Below are positions 14,270 to 20,757 of a DNA stretch of 22,032 nt, one piece after another. How positions within the stretch are numbered: the first letter of the stretch is position 1; each line of letters starts with the position of its first letter. The stretch is from a virus. The position numbers were made by a program, and so were the translations under genes. Location of the stretch: the IMG/VR virus record IMGVR_UViG_3300042507_001384, positions 1-22,032 of that record. The stretch is one strand, 5' to 3'. Below the pieces are notes generated by a model that was not told the DNA's origin, did not search any database, and saw only the letters and a program-made list of their open reading frames with translations.

Positions 14270-15841
14270 ATGTCAAGTACTTTTTCCACTCTCAAATTTG
14301 AGTTAATTACCACGGGCGAACAGTCAGGTTCGTGGGGGGCGACAACCAACACTAATATTGGTACAGCTATTGAGCAGGCTATGGTAGGCATGGCGACACT
14401 GACTTCGGCAAATTTTGCCTCTAACGTCGCTACTTTGACTTTGACAGATACCAACACAGCCCAGAACGCCCGTGCACTGTGTTTAAACATTGAAGCTGGC
14501 GCAGTCTCTGCTGCTGGTACGATCAACGTGCCGCTGATTCAGAAGCCTTACATTGTTATTAATAACAGTAGCTTTACAGTTACAGTCAAAGTAAGTGGCC
14601 TCACAGGTGTGGCAGTGCCGTCAGGCAAACGTACGGTGGTATATAACAACGGTACAGACGTTGGCAATCAAATTGACTACTTGGCTACTTTGGTCCTTGG
14701 CACTCCCTTGCCGATTACTTCTGGTGGCACGGGCACTAGCTCAACAACCTTTGTAAACTTGGCCACCAACGTAACCGGCAATCTTCCAGTCGCTAATTTA
14801 AATAGCGGGGCAAGTGCTTCTGGCGCTACATTCTGGCGTGGTGATGGCGTATGGGCTACCCCCGTTGCGGGCACGGGCACGGTGACTTCTGTTGCTGGCG
14901 TAGGATCTGCTAACGGTCTTACTTTAGGCGGAACCGTTACATCTTCTGGCAATATAACTCTTACCGGTACCGTGACAGGCGTTAGTTTATCTACTGGTGT
15001 AACGGGCAACTTGCCTGTTAGCAATTTAAACAGTGGTACAAGCGCGTCGTCTGGTACTTTCTGGCGCGGTGACGGTGTATGGGCTGCTGGTGTTTCAGGA
15101 CCTACTGGACCCACTGGACCTACTGGATTAACCGGACCCACTGGACCTACCGGCCCAGCCTCAACTGTACCCGGACCTACTGGACCCACTGGACCTACTG
15201 GATTAACCGGACCCACTGGACCTACCGGCCCAGCCTCAACTGTACCCGGACCCACTGGACCCACTGGACCTACCGGCCCAGCCTCAACTGTACCCGGACC
15301 CACTGGACCTACTGGACCTACTGGCCCAGCCTCAACTGTACCCGGACCCACCGGACCTACAGGTTTAACTGGACCTACTGGACCCACTGGCCCAGCTTCA
15401 ACAGTACCCGGACCCACAGGCCCTACCGGACCTACCGGACCTACCGGACCCACAGGCGGATCTAACACTCAAGTTTTGTATAACAGTGGTGGTACGTCTA
15501 CTGGCTCGGCAAACTTAACTTTTGACGGCACAAACTTAACCTGCGGCGGTAACATCACGGCTTACTCTGACGAAACGCTGAAGATGAACTGGCGCGGATT
15601 CCCAGAAGACTTTATTGAGCAGCTTGCGCAAGTGCAGAGCGGTGTGTTTGACCGTGTTGATACCGCTTTAACTCAGGTTGGTGTGGGCGCGGGCTCGTTC
15701 CAGAAAGTTATGCCTTACGCAGTTCAAAAGCATAGTGATGGCAAGATGTCGGTGTCTTATGGTAACGCTGCTTTGGCTGCGGTGATTGAGTTGGCCAAGC
15801 GTGTCGTGTCTTTGGAAAAGCAGTTAAAAGCCAAGGAGTAA
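14270..15841 (+). CDS. Collagen-like tail fibre with S74-like C-terminal domain
   Basis: A 523-residue fibre. N-terminus: [20 protein letters not shown] then [16 protein letters not shown], a known virion-attachment module. The shaft contains two copies of a GNLPV(A/S)NLNSG...FWRGDGVWA module. Residues 277-396 are collagen-like Gly-X-Y, mostly GPT with some GLT and GPA, broken five times by STVP. The C-terminus starts at S433 with SDETLKMNW, the landmark of S74-type intramolecular chaperone domains (Ser-Asp autocleavage site), and ends with [20 protein letters not shown], the typical trimerising helix. The middle of that domain is less typical than usual. It is expected to be a trimeric receptor-binding fibre, with possible modification by the adjacent oxygenase. 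Confidence 0.85.
   Translation: MSSTFSTLKFELITTGEQSGSWGATTNTNIGTAIEQAMVGMATLTSANFASNVATLTLTDTNTAQNARALCLNIEAGAVSAAGTINVPLIQKPYIVINNSSFTVTVKVSGLTGVAVPSGKRTVVYNNGTDVGNQIDYLATLVLGTPLPITSGGTGTSSTTFVNLATNVTGNLPVANLNSGASASGATFWRGDGVWATPVAGTGTVTSVAGVGSANGLTLGGTVTSSGNITLTGTVTGVSLSTGVTGNLPVSNLNSGTSASSGTFWRGDGVWAAGVSGPTGPTGPTGLTGPTGPTGPASTVPGPTGPTGPTGLTGPTGPTGPASTVPGPTGPTGPTGPASTVPGPTGPTGPTGPASTVPGPTGPTGLTGPTGPTGPASTVPGPTGPTGPTGPTGPTGGSNTQVLYNSGGTSTGSANLTFDGTNLTCGGNITAYSDETLKMNWRGFPEDFIEQLAQVQSGVFDRVDTALTQVGVGAGSFQKVMPYAVQKHSDGKMSVSYGNAALAAVIELAKRVVSLEKQLKAKE
15098..15460 (+). repeat. Collagen-like GPT repeat tract with exact 75-bp duplication
   Basis: A tract of Gly-X-Y codons. 15098-15172 and 15173-15247 are identical 75-bp direct repeats (seven triplets plus STVP). 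Two 48-bp units (15248-15295, 15296-15343), one 66-bp unit (15344-15409) and a final plain GPT run follow. The exact duplication indicates recent expansion. Confidence 0.9.
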
Positions 15842-15844
15842 ATT

Positions 15845-16438
15845 ATGACGATGCCATCATCGGGGCCTATATCACTAGGCCAAGCAAACACTGAGTTGGG
15901 GTTGTCTGCAACTGCGCTTATTTCTATGAATGATGCAGCGGTTCGTACTCTTGCGGGTGTTGGTGGTAGCGGTACGCAGTGGAGTATGAACTCTTTGTAT
16001 GGCAAATCAGCTGGATTTGCTACTGTATCGCTGGCAACTCTGCCATCTCAATCATTTGCGTTCTATACGGGTGACTTCGCTATTGATATAACACTTATAT
16101 TATATGCAAACGGTACATGGTCAGTACAAGACGATAGTGGAGAACAAAATTACGGTAACTGGGGAAGCCCTACAACGTCAGGCGCTGGCGGAAATTATTG
16201 GGTTCGGTTTACCAGAACATCCTATACCCCGATTGGCGACCCTGAGTTTTCAACCGACACTACAGGCTGGCAAAATTTAGGCGTTTATCGATTGGTAAAT
16301 GCTTTTACCTCTTTTGACAGCATAAATTCAACAAGTGCTACTTACACAATTCAAATTGCAACGGACAGTGGCGGGTCTAACATTATTGCAACTAGGACAG
16401 GCGTTCAGATAAATGCTGTTCCCGGAACACCTCCGTGA
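15845..16438 (+). CDS. Tail fibre / receptor-binding-type protein
   Basis: A 197-residue protein. The N-terminus MPSSGPISLGQANTELGLSA, then ISMNDAAVRTLAGV and WSMNSLYGKS, is a pattern I know from phage tail tip and fibre proteins (SSG.ISL.qVN.ELG, then IS...AVR.L). The remainder is a beta-rich domain with many aromatics (ANGTWSVQDDSGEQNYGNWG, then NYWVRFTRTSY) and resembles the compact C-terminal domains of short host-recognition proteins. AAGGAG at 15833-15838, in the last codons of the collagen-like fibre gene, is its ribosome site. A nearby second ATG at 15851 could also start it. It is probably a small adhesin at the end of the fibre block. Confidence 0.75.
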   Translation: MTMPSSGPISLGQANTELGLSATALISMNDAAVRTLAGVGGSGTQWSMNSLYGKSAGFATVSLATLPSQSFAFYTGDFAIDITLILYANGTWSVQDDSGEQNYGNWGSPTTSGAGGNYWVRFTRTSYTPIGDPEFSTDTTGWQNLGVYRLVNAFTSFDSINSTSATYTIQIATDSGGSNIIATRTGVQINAVPGTPP

Positions 16439-16441
16439 TGT

Positions 16442-16726
16442 ATGCGATGGTTCTGGTTAGTGCTCATAGGTTGGATGTTTTGGGCACAAGCCAAGTCGCC
16501 GTGCTTAGTTACGGACTTTTACGGGCTGAGCTGGATTAACGACCCAACGATGCGCCACATGGAGTTGTCTAGGTGGCTGACGACGAACGGAGACAATTGC
16601 AGTTCAGAGCAGTTGGTAGGAATTTGGAACAACCTTGCTCTTTGGGCGGGGGCTTCGGATAGTGCGGAGTTGAGAGCCAAGGTGTTGTATTACTACGCAA
16701 GGGCAATGGAAAGGGAAAAGAAATGA
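16442..16726 (+). CDS. Secreted small protein, candidate RI-like antiholin
   Basis: A 94-residue protein with a hydrophobic N-terminal signal (FWLVLIGWMFWAQA, possible cleavage after AQA at residue 17), then a soluble domain with two cysteines (C21, C53) and a helical charged end (YYYARAMEREKK). Length, export signal, cysteine pair and final helix resemble the T4 RI antiholin, whose periplasmic domain binds the T holin; the sequence similarity itself is weak. It lies one gene upstream of a T-holin-like protein, which supports a lysis-timing role. Alternatively it is an unrelated periplasmic protein. The ribosome site is weak. It overlaps the next gene by ATGA. Confidence 0.6.
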   Translation: MRWFWLVLIGWMFWAQAKSPCLVTDFYGLSWINDPTMRHMELSRWLTTNGDNCSSEQLVGIWNNLALWAGASDSAELRAKVLYYYARAMEREKK

Positions 16727-16959
16727 TTACCTTAAACAAATGGTATCCGTTAGTTCAACCCACCCACACTGCTAGAGAATTGGCTTTTGACAAGGCAGTT
16801 GAGAAAGTTCAAGAAGAATACAGGTATGCAATGGAATGTCTTAAACAGGTCAGAAAAACCGAAGACTTGGAGCTTGAGTTGTACGACAAAAGGGCGCGGC
16901 AAAACACAATTGAGCTAGGGTCGTTTGAAGACCGCAGACGGTTTCAAATTTTTGTATGA
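16723..16959 (+). CDS. Small helical protein of the lysis block
   Basis: A 78-residue, highly charged, probably all-helical protein (ELAFDKAVEKVQEEYRYAME, then CLKQVRKTEDLELELYDKRA) without membrane segment or signal. It is translationally coupled to the secreted protein before it (ATGA at 16723) and is followed after six bases by the T-holin-like gene. I do not recognise the family. Its place between a putative antiholin and a putative holin suggests it belongs to the lysis operon, but no function can be read from the sequence. Confidence 0.65.
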   Translation: MITLNKWYPLVQPTHTARELAFDKAVEKVQEEYRYAMECLKQVRKTEDLELELYDKRARQNTIELGSFEDRRRFQIFV

Positions 16960-16965
16960 GGACGT

Positions 16966-17706
16966 ATGGTTACAGCTAAAAAAGTACCGGCAAAAACTGC
17001 CGTCAAAGCACCGGCCAAAGCACCCGCAAAGGTAGCGCCGGTTAAACGCCGTGTACCTAAGCCAAAGGCAGAAGTTGCACCCAAGCCACAACCCGCCAAA
17101 ACACCCGCCGACACACTTGGAAAAATCATTGGTTTGATTGAGTGGGTGGACAGCCCGTTTAAACTACTGACGGTTATCTTGCTTTCGTTCTTGGCCTTTG
17201 CCGGATACTTTGCTTGGGACTCGCGCCAAGTGATCTTGCAAGCAATCCAGAACCAAGACCACATGCCCCAGCTGGTGAAGCAAGATGACTTGGTTGACCC
17301 TGCCAAAAGCTTGATGAAGGATGTAGACGGCTTAGTTGTGCTGGTGCACAAAGCCAACCTTACAACTAACTCACGCACCACGGTACTAGCCATCAATGCT
17401 GATGGCTCACGGGAAAAGAAGATTGAGGGCACAGTTACCTCTTTGTTTAACGCAAGCGCAGATAGAAATGCGGCCATGGTTGCCATGCTGAACAATGAAG
17501 TGCTCTGTGAAGAATTCAATCCTTCATCTAAGGTGGGGGAGTGGGGAGTTAAACAAGGTGTAAAGTTCATGTGCCGTGGCTCTATCCCGCCTGACCCCGG
17601 TAAGTTTGCTGGTTATTTGGCAATTGGTTTTAAAGAAAAGCCTGAAGATATTTCAGCTTTAAAAACCCGCATCAATTTGGCTTCAACTGATATGTCTGAT
17701 GAATAA
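16966..17706 (+). CDS. Single-pass membrane protein, T4 T-holin-like topology, with Lys/Pro/Ala-rich N-terminus
   Basis: A 246-residue protein. Residues 1-48 are Lys/Pro/Ala-rich (KAPAKAPAKVAPVKRRVPKP). One membrane segment follows at about 65-84 (FKLLTVILLSFLAFAGYFAW), then about 160 residues predicted to face the periplasm, with two cysteines (C181, C203). T4 T, a class III holin, has the same order: short cytoplasmic part, single membrane pass, large periplasmic domain with a cysteine pair. The ends also look alike (a Cys, then (F/Y)AG(Y/T)(L/I), then a final helix). This supports a holin role but is not proof. The basic N-terminal tail is not part of T4 T. GAGGA precedes the start. Confidence 0.6.
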   Translation: MVTAKKVPAKTAVKAPAKAPAKVAPVKRRVPKPKAEVAPKPQPAKTPADTLGKIIGLIEWVDSPFKLLTVILLSFLAFAGYFAWDSRQVILQAIQNQDHMPQLVKQDDLVDPAKSLMKDVDGLVVLVHKANLTTNSRTTVLAINADGSREKKIEGTVTSLFNASADRNAAMVAMLNNEVLCEEFNPSSKVGEWGVKQGVKFMCRGSIPPDPGKFAGYLAIGFKEKPEDISALKTRINLASTDMSDE

Positions 17707-17716
17707 GGAGTAAACC

Positions 17717-18124
17717 ATGATTGGACTAGACGCACTTTTAAACGTGGGCGGTAAGCTCATTGACAAGCTGATTCCAGACCCCGAGGCCAAAGCCAAGGCG
17801 CAACTGGAACTTCAGAAGATGGCTCAGGACGGTGAGCTGGCTAAGATGGCCAATGAAACCGAACTGTACAAGACTGAGCAGAACAACCTGACCGAGCGCG
17901 TAAAAGCTGACATGGGGTCTGACTCTTGGCTGTCTAAAAACATCCGTCCTCTGACGCTAATCTTCTTGCTGTTGGCGTATTCTGGCTTTGCCATTGCCTC
18001 AATATTTGAGTACGAAACCCGTGGCGCTTACGTTGAATTGCTGGGACAATGGGGCATGCTCGTGATGTCGTTCTACTTCGGTGGACGCACTATGGAAAAG
18101 ATTGCAGATAGGATTAAAAAATGA
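17717..18124 (+). CDS. Holin of GTA/3TM type
   Basis: A 135-residue protein. The N-terminus GLDALLNVGGKLIDKLIPDP then an amphipathic charged helix (AKAKAQLELQKMAQDGEL) is the signature of the phage/gene-transfer-agent holin family with C-terminal membrane segments. Two hydrophobic stretches follow: about 76-97 (IRPLTLIFLLLAYSGFAIAS) and about 108-124 (LLGQWGMLVMSFYFGG). A basic end (KIADRIKK) stays in the cytoplasm. It would form the membrane lesion that lets the downstream peptidase act on the wall. TAAGGAG, using the stop of the previous gene, is its ribosome site, and it overlaps the endolysin gene by ATGA. Confidence 0.75.
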   Translation: MIGLDALLNVGGKLIDKLIPDPEAKAKAQLELQKMAQDGELAKMANETELYKTEQNNLTERVKADMGSDSWLSKNIRPLTLIFLLLAYSGFAIASIFEYETRGAYVELLGQWGMLVMSFYFGGRTMEKIADRIKK

Positions 18125-18549
18125 ATCTGACACCACATTTCACCCTTGAAGAACTCACGCACACTGACCACAGACAGTATGACAACACCCCCAACGAAGC
18201 CGAGCTGGAGAACCTTAAGCGACTCGCCGCCTTCCTTGAGGAAGTCAAATCTGCCTTGGGAGGAAGACCTGTTATGGTTAACTCGGCTTTTAGAAGCAAG
18301 CAGGTCAATGACGCTGTGGGTTCTAAAGATACTAGCCAGCATCGCATTGGTTGTGCTGTGGACATCCGAGTACCTCAACTAACCCCTGACGAAGTGGTCA
18401 AAACCATCATTGCGTCTGGCCTACCCTATGACCAAGTCATCCGTGAATTTGACCGCTGGACACACGTTAGTATCCCTAACACCCCAGAAACTGCGCCACG
18501 AAGACAAGCGTTAATCATCGATAAAACAGGCACACGGCTTTATGCTTGA
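18121..18549 (+). CDS. Endolysin: M15-type (peptidase_M15_3-like) D,D/L,D-peptidase
   Basis: A 142-residue single-domain protein. It has a small N-terminal helix region (HFTLEELTHTDHRQYDN) and then the zinc peptidase core: SAFRSKQVNDAVGS, H74 in SQHRIGCAVDI with D81, and H115 in WTHVSI as metal ligands. E109 in VIREFDRW is the likely catalytic acid. Such enzymes cut peptide cross-links of peptidoglycan. Size, lack of a wall-binding domain and lack of a signal fit a Gram-negative phage endolysin that needs a holin. It overlaps the holin gene by ATGA. The C-terminal tail (ALIIDKTGTRLYA) extends beyond the catalytic domain. Confidence 0.85.
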   Translation: MNLTPHFTLEELTHTDHRQYDNTPNEAELENLKRLAAFLEEVKSALGGRPVMVNSAFRSKQVNDAVGSKDTSQHRIGCAVDIRVPQLTPDEVVKTIIASGLPYDQVIREFDRWTHVSIPNTPETAPRRQALIIDKTGTRLYA

Positions 18550-18579
18550 TGCGCACCCAAATTGATGGGAAAATAAGCC

Positions 18580-20436
18580 ATGCCATTACAAAAGATTCTG
18601 TTTAAGCCCGGTGTCAATCGGGAGAACACGCGCTACACCACCGAGGGCGGCTGGTATGAGTGCGACAAGGTTCGCTTTCGTCAGGGTAATCCCGAAGTCA
18701 TTGGTGGCTGGCAGCGCTTTTCTACCAATACTTTTTTAGGTGTTTGCCGTTCTTTGCGCAACTGGGTAACTACCGGCGCGCTTAATCTTATTGGTCTAGG
18801 TACAAATTTAAAGTTTTATATTGCTAAAGGCGGAGAGTACTTTGATATTACGCCCATACGCGCTACTTCCACCATTAACAACAACCCATTTGCCACTACA
18901 GATGGTTTAACGCTTGTCACTGTTACGGATACTGCGCATGGTGGGGCAACTGACGACTTTGTAACCTTTAGTGGTGCTAGTACGGTTGGCGGCCTAAATT
19001 TAAATAACGAGTACCAAATGACGGTACTTACGGCTAACACATACACAATTACTGCGGCAACCGCGGCTACTTCTACAGCTACGGGTGGCGGTGCTTCGGT
19101 CGTAGCAGCGTATCAAATTGGTGCTGGCTCTGAAGTACAACAAGCGTTAAATGGTTGGGGCGCTGGCGGTTGGGGAGATAGCCCGTGGGGTTTTGGTATT
19201 TCTATTCCGGGTATAAATGCATTGCGAATTTGGAGCCAAGCTAACTTTGGCGACAGTTTGATATTTGGTCATAGACAGGGGGCTATTTATTATTGGGACG
19301 CTTCTCTTGGTACAGGAACCCGGGGTGTATTAGTTAGCAGCTTGCCCGGAGCCGACGCTGATGTGCCGATCATTCAGAACTATTTGTTTGTGTCCGACGT
19401 TAGCCGCTTTACTTTTGCGTTTGGCTGTAACGACTACGGTAGTTTTACACAAGACCCAATGCTGATTCGTTGGTCTGACCAAGAGTCTTTGGTTGACTGG
19501 ACGCCTTCAATCACAAATCAAGCGGGTAGCGTACGTTTGTCACATGGCTCAGAAATTGTAGCGGTTGTGCAGACTCGTCAAGAGATTGTGGTGTTTACAG
19601 ATTCCGCTGTGTATTCTTTGCAATATCTTGGGCCTCCTTTTGTGTGGTCTACCCAATTGCTAGGCGACAACATTTCTATATATAGCCAGAACGCCGCCGT
19701 GCTTGCGTCTGGTGTGGTGTATTGGATGGGCGTGGATAAGTTCTATGCCTATGATGGCCGCGTGCAAACACTTAACTGTGACTTGCGCCGTTATGTATTT
19801 GAAGACATTAACTTCTCTCAAAACTTGCAGGTGTTTGCGGGTACAAATGAAGGCTTTAATGAAGTTTGGTGGTTCTATTGCAGTGCTAATAGTGAAAACG
19901 TAGACCGTTACGTGGTCTACAACTATATAGAAAAAATCTGGTACTACGGCACGATGGCGCGTACGGCTTGGTTAGATTCTGGTTTATTAGATTACCCAAT
20001 TGCTGCTACATACGACTCTACGCTTGTTAGTCATGAATTTGGGTTAAATGACGTAGCAACAGAAACCCCGTTACCAATCAACGCTTATATTGCATCGTCT
20101 GAGTTTGACATTGGGGACGGCCACAACTTTGCGTTTGTGTGGCGCGTGTTGCCTGACTTAACATTTGGTAATTCGCAGCTGTCTCAAACAGGTGCTTCAC
20201 CACAAGTTACTATGACTTTGCAAGGATTGACAAACTCAGGCTCTGGAGTCACTACTGAGGTAGGCAAGCCCGTGGTTGAAGGCAGTACTTACACCATTAC
20301 CGAAGAGTTTACAGGGCAAATTTACACGCGCTTTCGTGGGCGTCAAATGATTTTTAAGATTGCTTCAAACCAACTCAATACAACATGGCAGCTTGGCGCT
20401 CCTCGTATTGACATCAGACCGGATGGACGACGCTAA
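18580..20436 (+). CDS. Tail hub / stabilisation protein, P22 gp10-like
   Basis: A 618-residue protein. MPLQKILFKPGVNRENTRYT, GGWYECDKVRFRQGNPEVIG and GWQRF at the start are the pattern I know from P22 gp10-like (Phage_stabilise) tail hub proteins of aquatic phages. Further landmarks are GLGTNLKFYI, a Trp/Gly-rich segment (GWGAGGWGDSPWGFG), LIRWSDQESLVDWTP, and YDGRVQTLNCDLRRYVF. A module at about residues 94-178 (DTAHGGATDDFVTFSGAS, then LTANTYTITAATAA) looks like an inserted beta domain. The hub joins the neck ring to needle and fibres. It sits right after the lysis genes, away from the other connector genes at 2423-4816, an unusual order. A 30-base gap with a weak purine-rich ribosome site precedes it. 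Confidence 0.8.
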   Translation: MPLQKILFKPGVNRENTRYTTEGGWYECDKVRFRQGNPEVIGGWQRFSTNTFLGVCRSLRNWVTTGALNLIGLGTNLKFYIAKGGEYFDITPIRATSTINNNPFATTDGLTLVTVTDTAHGGATDDFVTFSGASTVGGLNLNNEYQMTVLTANTYTITAATAATSTATGGGASVVAAYQIGAGSEVQQALNGWGAGGWGDSPWGFGISIPGINALRIWSQANFGDSLIFGHRQGAIYYWDASLGTGTRGVLVSSLPGADADVPIIQNYLFVSDVSRFTFAFGCNDYGSFTQDPMLIRWSDQESLVDWTPSITNQAGSVRLSHGSEIVAVVQTRQEIVVFTDSAVYSLQYLGPPFVWSTQLLGDNISIYSQNAAVLASGVVYWMGVDKFYAYDGRVQTLNCDLRRYVFEDINFSQNLQVFAGTNEGFNEVWWFYCSANSENVDRYVVYNYIEKIWYYGTMARTAWLDSGLLDYPIAATYDSTLVSHEFGLNDVATETPLPINAYIASSEFDIGDGHNFAFVWRVLPDLTFGNSQLSQTGASPQVTMTLQGLTNSGSGVTTEVGKPVVEGSTYTITEEFTGQIYTRFRGRQMIFKIASNQLNTTWQLGAPRIDIRPDGRR

Positions 20437-20699
20437 TGTCTCAAGTAAATGCAACCCCACCAAACCTTCCCCTTGCTCCGGAAGAGTACGACCGCCGCTA
20501 CCAAGAGCAGTTAAATGCTGTTTTGCGGCTTTACTTTAATCAAATATCTAACCCGGGTCCTCTTGGTGGCGCTTCACTTAATTTAAGCATCAAGACTATG
20601 CCGACAACTGCTGATTTTGCAAATCTCAGAACTGGTGATGTATTTGTTGACACCTCCGGGGGCGTGGCAATCAGCTACCCCTTAAGAATCAAAGCATAA
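20436..20699 (+). CDS. Small tail-associated protein
   Basis: An 87-residue protein: PEEYDRRYQEQLNAVLRLYF then NQISNPGPLGG, followed by a beta part (TADFANLRTGDVFVDTSGGV) with a basic end. The 'L.TGDVFxD(T/S)' motif is common in phage fibre and tail proteins. It starts inside the stop of the tail hub gene (TAATG) and precedes a 58-base gap. It may be a small tail-tip or fibre linker. Function is unknown. Confidence 0.65.
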   Translation: MSQVNATPPNLPLAPEEYDRRYQEQLNAVLRLYFNQISNPGPLGGASLNLSIKTMPTTADFANLRTGDVFVDTSGGVAISYPLRIKA

Positions 20700-20700
20700 G

Positions 20701-20729
20701 TTGTCTACAGACGGTGCCCATGATATTAT
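20701..20729 (+). promoter_or_regulatory. Candidate sigma70-type promoter with extended -10
   Basis: TTGTCT (20701-20706) is followed after 17 bases by TATTAT (20724-20729), with TG at 20721-20722 forming an extended -10. It lies in the largest intergenic gap of the window, 58 bases, just before the large gene at 20758. The match is good (four of six and five of six to consensus), but it rests on a visual scan only and may not be used. Confidence 0.45.
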
Positions 20730-20757
20730 CGACCAACCCCCATTTTGAGAGGCAAAT

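Noticed and set aside
15079-15465. Plus-strand open frame with repeated Thr-Tyr/His-Trp residues
   Set aside because: Shifted-frame reading of the same collagen repeat; open only because of the repeat.
14677-15468. Long open frame on the minus strand (263 codons) full of PVGPVGP repeats
   Set aside because: It is the reverse complement of the collagen-like tract, where repeated codons avoid stops. No ribosome site, and all neighbours are on the plus strand.
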